64,000 nucleotides of DNA from assembly GCF_030248535.1 (NCBI RefSeq), contig NZ_JAHGAJ010000024.1:1-64000 (forward strand), written 5' to 3'. Shown here one piece after another: positions 38,801-50,176 of the stretch (positions are counted from its first letter, which is position 1; every line of letters starts with the position of its first letter). The notes below the pieces were generated by a model. It had not been told where the DNA came from and searched no databases. It saw only the letters and a program-made list of their open reading frames with translations. Source of the stretch: Vibrio sp. D404a (lineage in GTDB: Bacteria; Pseudomonadota; Gammaproteobacteria; Enterobacterales; Vibrionaceae). A program made the translations under genes and the position numbers.

Positions 38801-39294
38801 CGATCAGAAAAATGTTCTTTGTAGAAAGCAACACAGCTATCGACAAGAGCTTGATTGCCCTTCAATAGTGCTTTACCAATCTCGCCGTCTTTCGCACCAG
38901 ATAGAATAATTAAGCCTTCCGCATTCTCAATCAGCCACTCCTTATCAATAACAGGGTGGTGTTGAACATGCCCACGAAGATAGGCCTTCGATATCAACAG
39001 AGTTAGGTTGTTGTAACCCTTGTTGTCCGTCGCTAGCACGGTTAAACGCGTAAGTTCTTCACCAAACTCTGGAGACTGCATCAGGAAGTCTGCACCAATG
39101 ATAGGCTTTACACCACAGCCATGAGCTGTGCCATAAAACTTCACCAGACCACATAAGTTGGTAAAGTCGGTGAGCGCCATCGCAGGCATGCCCATCTCAG
39201 CAACTTTTTTCACCAACGGCGGTACTTTGGAGAGTCCATCGACCATTGAAAAGTCACTATGAACACGAAGGTGGACGAATTTAGGATCTGACAT
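35815..39294 (-). CDS. dnaE: DNA polymerase III alpha subunit
   Basis: A 1159-residue replicative polymerase (E. coli 1160). It has an N-terminal PHP domain (about 5-270, [13 protein letters not shown]). The palm carries catalytic aspartates in [11 protein letters not shown] (about 400), followed by the fingers with [16 protein letters not shown]. The tandem HhH and OB-fold domains follow at about 830-1090, and the C-terminus binds tau. Lack of a proofreading domain fits use of the separate DnaQ. The ATG at 39294 starts [16 protein letters not shown]. Confidence 0.98.
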   Translation of the reverse strand: MSDPKFVHLRVHSDFSMVDGLSKVPPLVKKVAEMGMPAMALTDFTNLCGLVKFYGTAHGCGVKPIIGADFLMQSPEFGEELTRLTVLATDNKGYNNLTLLISKAYLRGHVQHHPVIDKEWLIENAEGLIILSGAKDGEIGKALLKGNQALVDSCVAFYKEHFSDRFYLELIRTGRPDEESYLHFALDLAERVELPVVATNEVVFISEDLFEAHEIRVAIHDGYTLEDPRRPKNYSEQQYLRSEEEMCELFADIPEALENSVEIAKRCNVTVRLGEYFLPNFPTEGLAIEDFLIKKSEEGLERRLAFLFPDEQVRAERRPEYDDRLKIELEVINNMGFPGYFLIVMEFIQWSKDNDVPVGPGRGSGAGSLVAYALDITDLDPLEYDLLFERFLNPERVSMPDFDIDFCMDKRDQVIDHVAEMYGRDAVSQIITFGTMAAKAVIRDVGRVLGHPFGFVDRISKLVPPDPGMTLDKAFKAEPALPELYDGDEEVRELIDKCRILEGCTRNAGKHAGGVVISPTTITDFAPIYADAEGNFPVTQFDKNDVETAGLVKFDFLGLRTLTIIDWALGLVNPRLEREGKDPVRIESIPLDDQASFNLLQNSETTAVFQLESRGMKDLIKRLQPDCFEDIIALVALFRPGPLQSGMVDNFIDRKHGREAISYPDETWQHESLKETLEPTYGIILYQEQVMQIAQILAGYTLGGADMLRRAMGKKKPEEMAKQRGTFKEGAEANGVDGELAMKIFDLVEKFAGYGFNKSHSAAYALVSYQTLWLKTHYPAEFMAAVMTADMDNTEKVIGLVDECFRMKLKLLPPDINSGLYRFNVDEDGAIVYGIGAIKGVGEGPIEAIIEARNKGGYFKDLFDFCARIDLKKVNKRVIEKLIMSGALDRLGPHRAAMMASLNDAVKAASQHHHAESFGQSDMFGVLTDAPEEVEQKYTQVPKWPEKVWLEGERETLGLYLTGHPVNAYIKELAKYTSCRLKDATPTRRDQSLTIAGLVIAARVMTTKRGTRIGLMTIDDRSGRMEVMLFSDALERYAELLEKDKIVVVSGQVSFDDFNGGLKMSAREVMDLGSAREKYARGLSISIDQSQINGQFFERFSQILEPYRAGTVPVNVYYQRADARARLTLGTEWRVTPSDTLIDELKQLLGNSQVELEFN

Positions 39295-39376
39295 TCTTCT
39301 TCCTGATTTCTAGGCTAAGCCTAGGGGGTAACAACGTTTTATTAATTCTATGAGTTTCTGTTGGCCAACGCGACTG

Positions 39377-39997
39377 CTAATCAAGCCCTAAAATGCGTTT
39401 TACAGGCTTAAAGCTCTTACGATAATGCTCAGTCACACCATGTTTTTCAATAGCTTCAAAGTGTGCTTTGGTTGGATAGCCTTTATGTTTCGCAAAACCA
39501 AATTCTGGATGTAGCTTGTCCAACTCTTCCATCTCTTGGTCTCTCACCACCTTGGCAATGATGGAAGCTGCACTGATTTCTGCAACTCGAAGGTCGCCTT
39601 TGACAACGGCTTGACCTGCCATTGGTAAATCAGGCACTCGGTTACCATCAATCAATGCCATATCAGGTTGTACACTTAAACCAGCGATTGCGCGCTGCAT
39701 CGCAACCATGGTCGCTTGCAGGATATTTAACTCATCGATCTCTTGAGGCGAGCAGCGTCCTACAGACCACGCTAGCGCTTTCTCTTTGATCTCAGGTAAT
39801 AGGGCTAGGCGTTTCTTTTCTGATAGCTTCTTCGAGTCGTTAAGCCCTTCAATCGGATTATTTGGGTCAAGAATTACCGCTGCGGTTACCACATCACCGA
39901 CCAAAGGCCCACGACCAACTTCATCAACGCCTGCAAACAGCTGGTAGCCTGCAGGATACTCGAAAGGAGGGAGTTCTTTTTTATCTTTTACAGCCAT
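39377..39997 (-). CDS. rnhB: Ribonuclease HII
   Basis: A 206-residue enzyme (E. coli 198) that removes single ribonucleotides from DNA and degrades RNA-DNA hybrids. It has the [10 protein letters not shown] active site motif (Asp and Glu), the LNDSKKL segment and KVVRDQEM with a further catalytic Asp. The ATG at 39997 ([12 protein letters not shown]) is chosen; a longer frame runs into lpxB. It lies 29 bp after lpxB and 82 bp before dnaE on the same strand. Confidence 0.96.
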   Translation of the reverse strand: MAVKDKKELPPFEYPAGYQLFAGVDEVGRGPLVGDVVTAAVILDPNNPIEGLNDSKKLSEKKRLALLPEIKEKALAWSVGRCSPQEIDELNILQATMVAMQRAIAGLSVQPDMALIDGNRVPDLPMAGQAVVKGDLRVAEISAASIIAKVVRDQEMEELDKLHPEFGFAKHKGYPTKAHFEAIEKHGVTEHYRKSFKPVKRILGLD

Positions 39998-40025
39998 AGT
40001 GTTCTCTTGGGCATTTAGTAATCTG

Positions 40026-41222
40026 TTATTTGTCTTGCGTTGACCAGCCAATCAGCTTCAACACTTGGTTCGCCGCTTGTTTATCAGCATCTTTACGAAT
40101 CCAGTGGTGCATCTCGGTAAAGCGCTCGATTAAAGCAGAGTTATCACGAGAAAGCATGGCGTCTACCGACGGGAATAAGAAGTCAGGGTGGCACTCTTCA
40201 AGGATGTGCTCCTTAACGATCTCTTCGCCCGCAAGAATGTTAGGCAAAGAAACAAACTCGGTAATCGCTAGCTTCTTAACAATGTAGCCAGTCAGTTTAT
40301 TTACCTTGTAACCAACCACCATAGGGCGTTTCAGTAGCATACATTCCAGCGCAACCGTACCAGAAGCGAGTAGTACTGAGTCGGCAGCGGTAATTACATT
40401 ACGCGCAGTATCTTGCACAATAACAAAATCCAGCTCTGGTGCCGTTGCCTTCCAGATCTCGGTAAACTGCTGTTTGCGGGTCTCATTCACGGCTGCGACA
40501 ACAAAGCCGATATCCGGGTACTTTTCATGAATGCGTTGGCAAGTTTCGATAAATGGTTGAGCAATCAGCTTCATTTCACCGCCACGGCTACCAGGAAGCA
40601 CGGCTAACCATTTCTTGTCTTGCTCTAAACCGAGCAATTCACGCGCTTCTGCCTGATTTGGTTCTAATGGAATCGCATCAGCTAACGTATGCCCAACGAA
40701 CTCACAAGCAACGTTATATTTGTCGTAAAACGCTTTTTCGAATGGAAGGAATGCCAATACTAAGTCGGTCGCTTTATCGATTTTGAAGATACGTTTAGGA
40801 CGCCATGCCCACACAGATGGACTTACATAGTGAACCGTTTTAATGCCTGCATTTTTTAGGTCTAACTCAAGACGTAAATTGAAATCTGGCGCATCAATGC
40901 CAATAAAAACGTCAGGTGGGTTACTTGTGAAATACTTCACCAACTCCGCCTTAACTTTCAGCAATCGTGGCAGTCTTCCAAGCACTTCCACTAAGCCCAT
41001 TACAGCAAGCTCTTCCATTTCGAATAGAGACTCACAACCCAAGGCTTTCATTTTTGGACCACCAATACCAACAAACTCTGCATTAGGATACTGCTCTTGA
41101 ATCGCTTTCATGAAGCCTTCACCTAGGGTATCACCAGAGAGTTCACCAACAACAATACCCACTCTTAATGGGCGTTCAGAAGGTGCTTGATTATGGTTTG
41201 ATTGCATCGTTTCTACTGACAT
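40026..41222 (-). CDS. lpxB: Lipid-A-disaccharide synthase
   Basis: A 398-residue membrane-associated glycosyltransferase (E. coli 382). It joins UDP-2,3-diacylglucosamine to lipid X to form the lipid A disaccharide. [10 protein letters not shown] (about 25-34), [14 protein letters not shown] and [11 protein letters not shown] (about 135-145) are family hallmarks. It has 15 extra N-terminal residues; AGGAAAGGTTT before the ATG at 41222 supports this start. A terminator-like hairpin separates it from lpxA, whereas the genes overlap in E. coli. Confidence 0.96.
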   Translation of the reverse strand: MSVETMQSNHNQAPSERPLRVGIVVGELSGDTLGEGFMKAIQEQYPNAEFVGIGGPKMKALGCESLFEMEELAVMGLVEVLGRLPRLLKVKAELVKYFTSNPPDVFIGIDAPDFNLRLELDLKNAGIKTVHYVSPSVWAWRPKRIFKIDKATDLVLAFLPFEKAFYDKYNVACEFVGHTLADAIPLEPNQAEARELLGLEQDKKWLAVLPGSRGGEMKLIAQPFIETCQRIHEKYPDIGFVVAAVNETRKQQFTEIWKATAPELDFVIVQDTARNVITAADSVLLASGTVALECMLLKRPMVVGYKVNKLTGYIVKKLAITEFVSLPNILAGEEIVKEHILEECHPDFLFPSVDAMLSRDNSALIERFTEMHHWIRKDADKQAANQVLKLIGWSTQDK

Positions 41223-41254
41223 AAACCTTTCCTGATTCCTTACGGCTTAAAACA

Positions 41255-41290
41255 AAAAAGATCGCTTATGTGGGAGCGATCTTTTTGTTA
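41255..41290 (-). terminator. Terminator-like hairpin between lpxA and lpxB
   Basis: A 12-bp stem (AAAAAGATCGCT and complement) with an 8-base loop followed by TTTTGTTTT on the minus strand lies between lpxA (stop 41346) and lpxB (start 41222). It may lower lpxB expression relative to lpxA or mark a transcript end. Confidence 0.7.
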
Positions 41291-41345
41291 ATGGGTAAAT
41301 GAAACTGTGAATACACACATAAACACCATTTACCCTGTCATTTTA

Positions 41346-42134
41346 CTATCGGATAATTCCGCGCTCTGAGCTTTCAAGCATCTCAAGCATTGGGTTGATC
41401 GATGGGAATTCATTCGCCATCTCTACCAATGTCTCTTTTGCTTCGTCTAGCGTTTTACCTGAACGGTAGATTTCTTTATACGCTTTTTGTAGCGCACGAA
41501 TCTCAGGCTTCTCGAAACCATTACGCTTCAGACCAACAAGGTTCAAGCCAAATGGTGCCGCATGGTTACCTTGAGCAAGAACATATGGAAGTACATCTTG
41601 TACAACTGCAGAACAGCCGCCAATGTAAGCATAAGCACCGATAGAGCAGAATGGATGGATAGCAGATAACGCCATAACACCGGCGTAATCACCAACCGTT
41701 ACGTGACCACCCAAGATAGCATTGTTGCCAATGTGGGTGTGGTTACCAACAATAACGTCATGCGCTACGTGAGCGTTAACACAAAGCAGGTTGTCATCAC
41801 CAATTACTGTAGTCGCTTTATCTTGAACCGTACCACGGTGGATTTGAACCGCTTCACGAATCACGTTGCGATCACCGATAACGACAGTCGTATCCTCACC
41901 ACCATACTTTTTATCTTGGTTCTCTTCACCAATAACAGCATGCGGGAAGATTCGGTTATCTTTACCGATTGTCGTGTGACCTTTAATCACAACATGCGAC
42001 ATAACTTCAGTGCCTTCACCAATAGTTACGTTGCCAGAAATGTAAGTGAATGGCCCCACAGATACGTTTGCACCAATGGTCACCTCACCTTCTATTACCG
42101 CTGCTGGGTGAATGTTTGCTGTTTCATGGATCAT
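41346..42134 (-). CDS. lpxA: UDP-N-acetylglucosamine acyltransferase
   Basis: A 262-residue left-handed beta-helix enzyme, the same length as E. coli LpxA, which acylates UDP-GlcNAc at O-3 with a hydroxyacyl-ACP in the first step of lipid A synthesis. Hexapeptide repeats fill about residues 8-190, and the catalytic H125 and H122 are in NAHVAHDV. A helical C-terminal trimer domain follows. It starts one base after the fabZ stop, so the two are translated together. Confidence 0.97.
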   Translation of the reverse strand: MIHETANIHPAAVIEGEVTIGANVSVGPFTYISGNVTIGEGTEVMSHVVIKGHTTIGKDNRIFPHAVIGEENQDKKYGGEDTTVVIGDRNVIREAVQIHRGTVQDKATTVIGDDNLLCVNAHVAHDVIVGNHTHIGNNAILGGHVTVGDYAGVMALSAIHPFCSIGAYAYIGGCSAVVQDVLPYVLAQGNHAAPFGLNLVGLKRNGFEKPEIRALQKAYKEIYRSGKTLDEAKETLVEMANEFPSINPMLEMLESSERGIIR

Positions 42135-42135
42135 A

Positions 42136-42588
42136 TTAAAACTCTCTACGAGCGCATTTTAGTTCAGCTGAACATACTACTTCACCGTCCACTTTTGCTA
42201 CACCATTGAATGATGCGATGCCACGACGTTCTTTAAGGAATTCCACTTCAATAACAAGCTGGTCACCAGGGACTACTGGCTTGCGGAACTTAGCTTTATC
42301 AACACTCGCAAAGTAGTACAACTCATTCTCTGATGGCGCACCAAAAGATTTAAATGCAAGCAGACCTGTTGCTTGAGCCATAGCTTCAAGAATCAACACA
42401 CCTGGGAATACAGGAAGTTGTGGGAAGTGGCCAGTAAACTGAGGCTCGTTCACAGAGACATTCTTAATCGCTGTCAGTGTTTTCTCTTCTTCAAAGTGAG
42501 TAACACGGTCGATCATTAGGAATGGGTAGCGATGAGGTAGTAGTTCCTGAATTTCAGTAATGTTCATCGTTTTCTGTTCAGTAGTCAA
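42136..42588 (-). CDS. fabZ: 3-hydroxyacyl-ACP dehydratase FabZ
   Basis: A 150-residue hot-dog fold dehydratase (E. coli 151) of the fatty acid elongation cycle. Catalytic H54 ([11 protein letters not shown]) and E68 (LILEAMAQ) are present. It consumes the same 3-hydroxyacyl-ACP pool used by LpxA and LpxD, which are its neighbours. Confidence 0.97.
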   Translation of the reverse strand: MTTEQKTMNITEIQELLPHRYPFLMIDRVTHFEEEKTLTAIKNVSVNEPQFTGHFPQLPVFPGVLILEAMAQATGLLAFKSFGAPSENELYYFASVDKAKFRKPVVPGDQLVIEVEFLKERRGIASFNGVAKVDGEVVCSAELKCARREF

Positions 42589-42637
42589 AGTCGTATTCCT
42601 ATTTGTATTCTTTAGTCAATTAAAGGGATTATAAACG

Positions 42638-42665
42638 AAAAAGACCCGCATGACGCGAGCCTTTT
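42638..42665 (-). terminator. Weak terminator-like hairpin between lpxD and fabZ
   Basis: On the minus strand AAAGGCTCGC and GCGGGTCTTT pair imperfectly (one mismatch, one G-U) around GTCAT and end in a T run. It sits in the 94-bp gap between lpxD and fabZ. Confidence 0.45.
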
Positions 42666-42682
42666 AATTAGAAATGCTGGAA

Positions 42683-43714
42683 TTATGATTCCGAGCCCTT
42701 CTCGATAAGTTTTTCAACAGTTTTCAGACGCTTGTTCATCTCATCAATACGGTGAACGCGCGTTGCCGTTTTACGCCACTCTTTATTTGGCTGTAAAGGA
42801 ATACCTGAAGAGTACATACCTTTCTCAGTGATGCTACGCATAACCATACCCATACCGGTAATCGTTACGCCATCAGCGATCTCAATATGACCATTGATAA
42901 CGCTACCACCACCAATGATACAGTACTTACCTATCGTTGTGCTGCCAGCGACGATAGTACCACCCGCCAACGCTGAACCATATCCGATGTGAACGTTATG
43001 AGCAATTTGCATCTGGTTATCAATGATTACGTTATCTTCAATAACAGTATCATCTAGCGCACCGCGGTCAATCGTCGTACATGCACCGATCTCAACACGA
43101 TTACCAATGCGAACAGTACCGACTTGAGGAATCTTAATCCACTCGCCTTTCTCATTCGCGTAACCAAAGCCATCAGAGCCAATCACTGTGCTTGATTGAA
43201 CTAAACATGCTTCACCTAGCACAACTTCATGGTAAATGCTCACATTCGCCCACAGCTTAGTGCCTGAGCCAATTTTCGCATTTTTACCGATGAAACAGCC
43301 GGCACCAATTACTACGTTATCACTCAGCTCAACACCAGATTCAATCACCGCATTCGCACCGATAGATACGTTCGCGCCTAAAACCGCTGACTCAGCAATC
43401 ACTGCAGAATCTGCGATAGCCGAAGCCGGTTCAGGAGTAGTATCAAGAGCTTGTGCTACTTTCGCAAACGCAACGTATGGGTCATTAACCACAATAACAT
43501 GAGTTGTACACAGTTCACGTTCACTCTCTTTTACCATCACAGCAGACGCTTTACATTCAGGTAAGTGTTTACTGTATTTTGCATTCGAAAGGAAAGTAAT
43601 ATCCCCCTCTTTTGCCTTGTCCATTGGAGCTACAGCTGAGACAACAACGCTGCCTTCACCATGTAACTCACCCCCGGTAATTTCTGCCAATTCGGCTAAA
43701 GTCAGATTCTTCAT
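42683..43714 (-). CDS. lpxD: UDP-3-O-acylglucosamine N-acyltransferase
   Basis: A 343-residue trimeric acyltransferase (E. coli 341) that N-acylates UDP-3-O-acylglucosamine, third step of lipid A synthesis. An N-terminal uridine-binding domain (about 1-95) is followed by a long hexapeptide-repeat beta-helix (about 100-310), with the catalytic His in [10 protein letters not shown] (about 239), and a C-terminal helix. It is followed by fabZ and preceded by skp, 5 bp away. Confidence 0.97.
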   Translation of the reverse strand: MKNLTLAELAEITGGELHGEGSVVVSAVAPMDKAKEGDITFLSNAKYSKHLPECKASAVMVKESERELCTTHVIVVNDPYVAFAKVAQALDTTPEPASAIADSAVIAESAVLGANVSIGANAVIESGVELSDNVVIGAGCFIGKNAKIGSGTKLWANVSIYHEVVLGEACLVQSSTVIGSDGFGYANEKGEWIKIPQVGTVRIGNRVEIGACTTIDRGALDDTVIEDNVIIDNQMQIAHNVHIGYGSALAGGTIVAGSTTIGKYCIIGGGSVINGHIEIADGVTITGMGMVMRSITEKGMYSSGIPLQPNKEWRKTATRVHRIDEMNKRLKTVEKLIEKGSES

Positions 43715-43719
43715 AGAGC

Positions 43720-44229
43720 TTATTTCAGTGATTTAATTACTTTCTCAGAGATATTGTATTCAGGTTTCGCGTATTGAAGCGTAGAGATGTCTACGATCAT
43801 GTCGTAGCCCTCTTTCTCAGCCACTTTTTCTACTGCTTCTTGAATCACTTTAAATAGCTTCTGTTTCTCTTGAGCTTCACGGCGTTGGCTCGCTTTCTCT
43901 AGAGCTTGCGCTTTGATCTTGTACTTGCTGTCTAGTTGACCCACTTCGATACGCAGTTTTTCAACTTCTTCTGGACCAAGAAGCTCGCCATCACGCTTTA
44001 GCTTTTCAATTTTAGTTTGCGCTTCTGCTTGAATGCTCTGCAGTTCAGCTGCTTTATCTTTGAACTCTTCCTGCATTTTTTGAAGAACAACTTCACGCTG
44101 AGGTAGAGCTTGGAATACTTGTGCAGTGTTCACGTAGCCAATTTTCTGTGCCGCTTCTGCAGCTGTTGCAAAGAAAGAAGAGCTAAGAACGATTAGGCCT
44201 AGACCTGCTGCTTTCATCATATTTTTCAA
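43720..44229 (-). CDS. skp: Periplasmic chaperone Skp/OmpH
   Basis: A 169-residue trimeric holdase that carries unfolded outer-membrane proteins to BamA. A signal peptide (about 1-26, ending AEA) is followed by a short beta core and long helical tentacles with basic heptads (about 50-140). The start shown is a TTG at 44229, seven bases after AAAGGA. The ATGs at 44220 and 44217 are alternatives without as good a site. It lies 18 bp after bamA, the standard order. Confidence 0.93.
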   Translation of the reverse strand: MKNMMKAAGLGLIVLSSSFFATAAEAAQKIGYVNTAQVFQALPQREVVLQKMQEEFKDKAAELQSIQAEAQTKIEKLKRDGELLGPEEVEKLRIEVGQLDSKYKIKAQALEKASQRREAQEKQKLFKVIQEAVEKVAEKEGYDMIVDISTLQYAKPEYNISEKVIKSLK

Positions 44230-44247
44230 AATATTGTCCTTTAAGTA

Positions 44248-46653
44248 TTAGAAAGTTCTACCAATGGTGAATGTGAAGAACTCTTCATCATCACCTTCGT
44301 AAATTTTAATTGGTTTAGCTAGAGAGAAAACCAGTGGTCCCATTGGCGACATCCACTGTAGGGCTGCACCGTATGAAGAGCGATAATGTGTTGGGTCAGA
44401 GTAATCGTAGTAGTACTGAGAGCCGTTACTTGGTGCTCCACGGTCAACAAACTCTGTATCCCATACACTTGCCATATCAAAGAACACACTAGTTCGGATC
44501 TGGCTGCGAGCCTCATCTGAAGCAAATGGCGTCGGTACAATTAACTCTAAGCTTGCAAGTGCGATTGCGTTACCACCAATTGAGTCATCAGTTGCTGTAT
44601 CGTAAGTCGGGTTGTTACCCGTGCTGTTTGAGTAAACAGCCTTTGGACCAGCAGAGTTAGAGCCGAATCCACGCAACGTTGTGAAGCCACCAGCGTAGTA
44701 GTTCTCGTAGAATGGGAACAAGTTATCGTTCCCATCCGTCTGACCATAGCCATTACCATAGCCTAAACGACCACGCATCAGTAGGGTAAATTCATGCTTT
44801 TTAGTCAGTGGGATGTAATGTTTCACATCATATTGGGCTTTAAAGTACTTAACATCTGAACCCGGTACCGTCATTTTGTAGAAAGCACGCTGATGGTTAC
44901 CTTGCGTTGGGAAGAAACCGCGGTTCAAGTTGTTGCGAGTCCAAGAAATATTAACGTCAAAGTCATCAGTCAAAAGATGCTCATCACCGTATTGGTTGAT
45001 ACTACGCGCAAACTGCTCAACCTGAACATAACCCGGAACATTACCAATCTTGTTGTGTGTATAACCCACACCAAACTCTATACGATTCAGTTCGTCTACA
45101 GGGAAACCCCACGTCAGGCTGGTACCATAACTTTGGTTGGTATAGTCAACAATACCCGCTTCCGATGCTTCAAATTCGTTGTAGAAGATCTTACCACCCA
45201 AGCTAACGCCATCCAGGTTCCAGTATGGGTCGCGGTAGTCCAAGCTCACGTTCTTTTGGTAATCGTTCATCATGGCACTGATGCCAACACGGTTGCCTGA
45301 GCCCGCAAAGTTATCTTGTTGAAGACCCACTTGGAAGCTCACACCTGATTCAGTACCGTAGCCGACACCGAAGTTAATGCTACCCGAGTTCGCTTCTTTT
45401 ACGTTGTAGACCAAATCGACTTGGTCTTCGCTGCCCGGAACACGAACCGTTTGTACATCTACAGTTTCGAAGAAGCCTAAACGGTTAAGACGACTCTTAC
45501 CTGTGTCGATAGATTTCGAGTTGAGCCAGCTGCCTTCCATTTGACGCATTTCACGACGCAGTACTTCATCTTTGGTTGAATTATTGCCGGTAAAACGAAT
45601 GTCACGCACGTAGATACGGCTACCTGCTTCCACGTTGATCACCAATGACACTTCTTGAGTCTCATCATCGAATTCAGGAATGGTGCGAACTTGTGGGTAT
45701 GCGTACCCCGACTCACCCAAGATTCGTTTAACGTTCTCTTCCAGTGATGTGACAGCAGAACCGTTATAGGTCTCGCCTTCTTCAAACGGCACTAAGGCTT
45801 CAAAATCAGCTTCACGGCCTATCAATTCACCACGGAACTTCACGTCTTTAACAGAATAAGGTTGGCCCTCATCAAGACCAAGAGTGATGTAGACACCTTT
45901 CTTATCTGGAGATATAGATACTTGAGTAGAATCAACTTGGAACTTCAAGTAACCACGATCAAGGTAGTAAGACTTCAGTGCTTCAATATCACCCGCAAGT
46001 ACCTGCTTCTGGTATTTTTCATCCGCTAAGAAGTTCCACCATGCCACATCCACATTTAAGTTGAAGCGGCTCAGTAACTCTTCGTCACTGTAAACTTCAT
46101 TACCAATGAAGTTGATCTGTTGGATCTTCGCTGACACACCTTCAGTAAACACAAACTTAAGATCAGAACGGTTACGTGGCAGAGGTGTCACAACCGCTTT
46201 TACTGTCGCATTGTATTTACCAACACTGTAGTAAAAGTCTTCGAGACCTTTCTCAATATTGCTCAGCGTTGTGCGGTCTAACGCTTCGCCTTCACGCACA
46301 CCGGACGCATCAAGGTTTTGTTGAAGCTGTTCTTCCTTAATTGCTTTGTTGCCAGAGAAAGAGATGTTAGCGATTGTTGGACGCTCTTGCACCTGCACGA
46401 TCAGTACGCCTTCGTCACGTAATACTTTTACGTCTTCAAAGTTACCGGATGCATAAAGCGCTCGAATAATTTCAGATACATCGCCTTCACTCACTTGATC
46501 GCCAATACGCACTGGCATTTTCAAGAGAGCAGCACCAAGCGCCACACGCTGTAGACCTTCAATTTTTATATCTTGAACTACGAAGTTTTCTGCCCCATTC
46601 GCCGCCACGCTAGTGGCTAATAGACTTGCGAACAGAATTTGCTTAATCGCCAT
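44248..46653 (-). CDS. bamA: Outer-membrane protein assembly factor BamA
   Basis: An 801-residue Omp85 protein (E. coli 810). The signal peptide (about 1-20) is followed by five POTRA domains (about 22-420) that bind BamB and BamD and nascent barrels, and a 16-stranded barrel (about 425-801) with the TLRGFGSNSAGP motif and a terminal Phe. It is the essential insertase for outer-membrane beta barrels. BamC is encoded in this window (7011-8048). It sits between rseP and skp. Confidence 0.97.
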   Translation of the reverse strand: MAIKQILFASLLATSVAANGAENFVVQDIKIEGLQRVALGAALLKMPVRIGDQVSEGDVSEIIRALYASGNFEDVKVLRDEGVLIVQVQERPTIANISFSGNKAIKEEQLQQNLDASGVREGEALDRTTLSNIEKGLEDFYYSVGKYNATVKAVVTPLPRNRSDLKFVFTEGVSAKIQQINFIGNEVYSDEELLSRFNLNVDVAWWNFLADEKYQKQVLAGDIEALKSYYLDRGYLKFQVDSTQVSISPDKKGVYITLGLDEGQPYSVKDVKFRGELIGREADFEALVPFEEGETYNGSAVTSLEENVKRILGESGYAYPQVRTIPEFDDETQEVSLVINVEAGSRIYVRDIRFTGNNSTKDEVLRREMRQMEGSWLNSKSIDTGKSRLNRLGFFETVDVQTVRVPGSEDQVDLVYNVKEANSGSINFGVGYGTESGVSFQVGLQQDNFAGSGNRVGISAMMNDYQKNVSLDYRDPYWNLDGVSLGGKIFYNEFEASEAGIVDYTNQSYGTSLTWGFPVDELNRIEFGVGYTHNKIGNVPGYVQVEQFARSINQYGDEHLLTDDFDVNISWTRNNLNRGFFPTQGNHQRAFYKMTVPGSDVKYFKAQYDVKHYIPLTKKHEFTLLMRGRLGYGNGYGQTDGNDNLFPFYENYYAGGFTTLRGFGSNSAGPKAVYSNSTGNNPTYDTATDDSIGGNAIALASLELIVPTPFASDEARSQIRTSVFFDMASVWDTEFVDRGAPSNGSQYYYDYSDPTHYRSSYGAALQWMSPMGPLVFSLAKPIKIYEGDDEEFFTFTIGRTF

Positions 46654-46701
46654 ACTTATTCTAATTATTCCTTGCTACTACCAAAGTCTGTGATGAACCA
46701 T

Positions 46702-48060
46702 TCACAGACGAGTAAAGTCGTTAAATATTGCTAGAGCCATCAGTGAGAATATAATCGCACTGCCCACTCGGTAACCCATCTCTTGTACCTTTTCGGGTAC
46801 AGGTTTACGTGTAATGGCCTCAATAGCGAAAAAGAGCAAATGCCCGCCATCTAACATAGGCAGCGGTACTAAATTAATAATGCCTAAGTTCACACTGATT
46901 AGAGCTAAGAAACCTAGGAAGTAAACCAATCCATAATCTGCTGTGGTGCCTGCACCTTTAGCAATGGAGATAGGTCCGCTTAGGTTGTTTAACCCTACAT
47001 CACCCACGATAAGCTTCTTGAGCATCGTCAGTGTCAGGTCAATGATCTGACCTGTTTTATCAATCGCTTTTCCTACAGCTTCAAATACACCAAATTGCAG
47101 TTCAAAGCGATAGTCTTCAGGCCATTCTGCGACTTCTGGAGCAATACCAGCATAACCGATTGAACTGCCATCAGATAACTCGCGAGATTTAGGTGTTAGC
47201 GTCAGCTCAGTCTGATAACCATTTCTATCGACAATAACACTTAGTTCTTGGCCTGGGTTTGAGCGAATAGCTTCAACCACCATCGGCCAATCATTAATCG
47301 CCGTACCACTGATATTGACGATCTGATCACCCGCCTCAAAGCCCGCAGCATAAGCGGCACCATCTTCGATAACCTGAGCCAGTACTGTAGAAATCTCAGG
47401 TGAGAAAGGCTTAAAGCCCAACGTTGACATCGCTGATTCTGTCTCTGGGTCAAAAGACCATTGCGTCAGGTCGAGAGTCAGTTGCTGCTCATTACCAATG
47501 TTGCCCTCTGAGGCTACGGTCACCGTCATGCTCTCATCACCAATATGTGAGATCAGACCAATGTTCACAGATTCCCAATCAGCGGTTTTGATTCCTGAAA
47601 TAGATTTAAGTTCCATCCCAGATTCAATTCCTGCTTGAGCAGCAATAGATTGCGGAGCTACCTCACCAATTACGGGCTTAACGGCTGGCACACCAATCAG
47701 AAATACCAGCCAATACGCGAAAATAGCAAACAAAAAGTTAAACGCAGGCCCGGCACCGACAATCGCTGTTCGTTTCCACAGAGGCTTCTTGTCAAATGCG
47801 TACTGTTGTTGCTCTTCGGAGATATCATCAACTCGGCCATCGAGCATTTTGACGTAACCGCCCAAAGGGATAACCGATAAGCTGTATTCGGTGCCGTCTT
47901 TGCCGGCTTTGCTCCAGATAGATTTACCAAAACCAATCGAGAATTTTTCGACTTTTACACCACAACGACGTGCAACCCAAAAATGTCCAAACTCATGAAC
48001 CGCGACTAATATCCCTAATGCAACGATGAAGGACACGAAGTTCCATAGAATTCCACTCAT
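46702..48060 (-). CDS. rseP: Regulator of sigma-E protease RseP (site-2 protease)
   Basis: A 452-residue intramembrane zinc metalloprotease (E. coli 450). The HEFGH motif (H22, E23, H26) lies in the first membrane helix, and the second active-site motif [10 protein letters not shown] lies near the third. Two PDZ domains (about 115-200 and 210-300) separate them. It cuts RseA after DegS to release sigma E during envelope stress, and clears signal peptides. It overlaps the dxr stop by four bases (ATGA), so the two are coupled. Confidence 0.97.
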   Translation of the reverse strand: MSGILWNFVSFIVALGILVAVHEFGHFWVARRCGVKVEKFSIGFGKSIWSKAGKDGTEYSLSVIPLGGYVKMLDGRVDDISEEQQQYAFDKKPLWKRTAIVGAGPAFNFLFAIFAYWLVFLIGVPAVKPVIGEVAPQSIAAQAGIESGMELKSISGIKTADWESVNIGLISHIGDESMTVTVASEGNIGNEQQLTLDLTQWSFDPETESAMSTLGFKPFSPEISTVLAQVIEDGAAYAAGFEAGDQIVNISGTAINDWPMVVEAIRSNPGQELSVIVDRNGYQTELTLTPKSRELSDGSSIGYAGIAPEVAEWPEDYRFELQFGVFEAVGKAIDKTGQIIDLTLTMLKKLIVGDVGLNNLSGPISIAKGAGTTADYGLVYFLGFLALISVNLGIINLVPLPMLDGGHLLFFAIEAITRKPVPEKVQEMGYRVGSAIIFSLMALAIFNDFTRL

Positions 48061-49265
48061 AATAACTGCTCTTCAATAAACTGAACGGCAAGATTGCGTG
48101 ACATAGTATCTAGCTCTAGCAAGCTTTCCAAGCTATCTAGACTTTCAGACGTGTGTTGTTCACAGACTTTGTTCATAACGTGTTCGTTAATCAAGGCAAT
48201 GTCGGTAAATTTCACCTTCTCATTCAAGAAAGCGTCGACCGCGACTTCATTCGCCGCATTAATTGCCGTTGTCGCGTGCTGCCCAAGGTAACAAGCTTCG
48301 ATGGCCAGTTTTAAACATGGGTAGCGTGCGTAGTCTGGTTCTAAAAACGTCAGCTCGCCTACTTTGGTAAAATCAAGAGGCTTCACACCCGCATCAATAC
48401 GGTCTGGGTAAGACATGGTCAATGCAATAGGTGTCGCCATATCAGGCTCACCCATTTGAGCCAACACCGAGCCGTCCTTGTATTGCACCATAGAGTGAAT
48501 CACGGACTGCGGATGAATAATCACCTTAAGTTGCTCTTGAGAGGCATTAAACAGCCATTTGGCTTCAATATACTCAAGACCTTTGTTCATCATAGTCGCT
48601 GAATCTACTGAAATCTTTGGCCCCATAGACCAGTTAGGGTGCGCGATCGCTTTTTGTGGAGTCACCGATTCTAGTTCAGAGACGTCTGTATAACGGAATG
48701 GACCGCCAGAACCAGTCAAAAGGATATGGTTGATGCCGCTTTCGGCAAGATCACAGCGCCCAAGCTGAGTTTGAACGCGTTCTGGAAGACACTGAAAAAT
48801 CGCGTTATGTTCGCTATCAACGGGCAGGAGCTCTGCACCATACTTTTCAACGGCATCGATAAACAGCTGACCCGACATAACCAAAGCTTCTTTATTGGCA
48901 AGCAAGATACGCTTACCAGCCTTTACCGCAGACATGGTCGGCAACAGACCTGCCGCACCAACGATAGCCGCCATCACGGTATCAACCTTGTCTAAAGCTG
49001 CAACCTGACACATGCCATCATTGCCACTTAACACTAGCGTTGAGACAGAGTCTTGTTGAAGTTGGCGCTCTAGTTCTGCAGCTGCTTGAGAGCACGCCAT
49101 AGCCACATATTCAGGCTGCCACTTGTTCACCAGCTCTCGCATTTTATCTACATTAGAACCCGCAGCTAAAGCCACGACGTTGTATTGTTCTGGGTTCTGT
49201 TCAACAACTCTAAGGGTGCTTGCACCGATTGAGCCTGTTGCGCCAAGGATAGTTAGATTTCGCAT
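48057..49265 (-). CDS. dxr: 1-deoxy-D-xylulose-5-phosphate reductoisomerase
   Basis: A 402-residue enzyme (E. coli 398) of the MEP isoprenoid pathway, converting DXP to MEP with NADPH. The N-terminal Rossmann motif [11 protein letters not shown], the ANKEALV segment, the metal-binding DSEHNAIFQ, and GSGGPFRYT and [11 protein letters not shown] are present. The start at 49265 ([14 protein letters not shown]) is set by the NADPH-binding fold, although the ribosome-binding site is weak. A terminator separates it from cdsA upstream. Confidence 0.97.
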   Translation of the reverse strand: MRNLTILGATGSIGASTLRVVEQNPEQYNVVALAAGSNVDKMRELVNKWQPEYVAMACSQAAAELERQLQQDSVSTLVLSGNDGMCQVAALDKVDTVMAAIVGAAGLLPTMSAVKAGKRILLANKEALVMSGQLFIDAVEKYGAELLPVDSEHNAIFQCLPERVQTQLGRCDLAESGINHILLTGSGGPFRYTDVSELESVTPQKAIAHPNWSMGPKISVDSATMMNKGLEYIEAKWLFNASQEQLKVIIHPQSVIHSMVQYKDGSVLAQMGEPDMATPIALTMSYPDRIDAGVKPLDFTKVGELTFLEPDYARYPCLKLAIEACYLGQHATTAINAANEVAVDAFLNEKVKFTDIALINEHVMNKVCEQHTSESLDSLESLLELDTMSRNLAVQFIEEQLL

Positions 49266-49291
49266 CACAGTAAGACCGTAGGGATAAAACA

Positions 49292-49316
49292 AAGGGCAGA
49301 TGACTCTGCCCTTCTA
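49292..49316 (-). terminator. Terminator between cdsA and dxr
   Basis: A 9-bp stem AAGGGCAGA / TCTGCCCTT with a 4-base loop lies just after the cdsA stop (49319). The T run (TGTTTT) is moderate, so it may be partial. Confidence 0.7.
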
Positions 49317-49318
49317 AT

Positions 49319-50161
49319 TTAGAATGCTAAGTAAAGCAGGGCAAAGACAGGGAAAGCAGCCGTTAAGCTATCAATTCGGTCAAGGATTCCTCCATGACCC
49401 GGAATCAAGTTACTGCTGTCTTTGATACCAGAGACTCGCTTAAACATACTTTCAACGAGATCACCCAGCACAGAGATCACCACTGTTATAAGTGTAATCA
49501 CGATCATCTGAATTGGACTGGTAAATTGAATATCAAACAGGCCAGCAAAAATCCAAGCAACGATGACAGCTGTGATAATGCCGCCAATCAGACCTTCGAT
49601 GGTTTTATTTGGGCTTACGGCCGGCGCCATTTTGCGTTTACCAAAACTCTTGCCAGCAAAGTAAGCACCGCTGTCTGCTGCCCATACCAATAGGCAAACA
49701 AACATCACCAGCTTAGCGCCATGATAAGGGTCTTGATCAATACCGTTCGCTCGTAGAATCACCACACTCCAAAAAAACGGTAGCAGTGTCAAAATACCGA
49801 AACAATGTCTCAGTAGAGTAGAATCTTGCCAAGAAGACGTTGATTTGGGGTAACTAACAGCAAGAGCACTCGCGATTACCCACCATACAGAGCCAATTGC
49901 TAAAACAGCAAAGTGCGCTGTTGATAAGTGATTTAGGCTGAATGCGTCAAACGGAATAAGAAAAAAACTCGCCGCACTGATAGCAACCGTCGGCACCAAG
50001 GCTAAGTAGCGAGATTTACTCTCTACAAATTGAGTCCATTCCCAGTAACCTAAAAGGGTAATCACGGCCAGTGATAGGATGAATGTTGCTAGTGATAACT
50101 CAAAAATGCCAAGAATAACCAGAGGAGCTAAGATCAGCGCAGTTATAATTCGTTGTTTCAA
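49319..50161 (-). CDS. cdsA: Phosphatidate cytidylyltransferase
   Basis: A 280-residue polytopic membrane enzyme (E. coli 285) that makes CDP-diacylglycerol, the precursor of all major phospholipids. It has about eight membrane helices and the C-terminal signature KRVSGIKDSSNLIPGHGGIL with metal-binding Asp and flanking DRIDS. It lies 15 bp after uppS on the same strand. Confidence 0.97.
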   Translation of the reverse strand: MKQRIITALILAPLVILGIFELSLATFILSLAVITLLGYWEWTQFVESKSRYLALVPTVAISAASFFLIPFDAFSLNHLSTAHFAVLAIGSVWWVIASALAVSYPKSTSSWQDSTLLRHCFGILTLLPFFWSVVILRANGIDQDPYHGAKLVMFVCLLVWAADSGAYFAGKSFGKRKMAPAVSPNKTIEGLIGGIITAVIVAWIFAGLFDIQFTSPIQMIVITLITVVISVLGDLVESMFKRVSGIKDSSNLIPGHGGILDRIDSLTAAFPVFALLYLAF

Positions 50162-50176
50162 ACTAAAAAATCCTTA

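Noticed and set aside
35815..39294. Several open frames on the plus strand within dnaE
   Set aside because: They run antisense through a highly conserved gene, have no ribosome-binding sites and show no recognisable protein family.
44248..46653. A 135-codon plus-strand frame inside bamA
   Set aside because: It is antisense to POTRA and barrel codons, has no family match and no upstream promoter; codon bias explains it.
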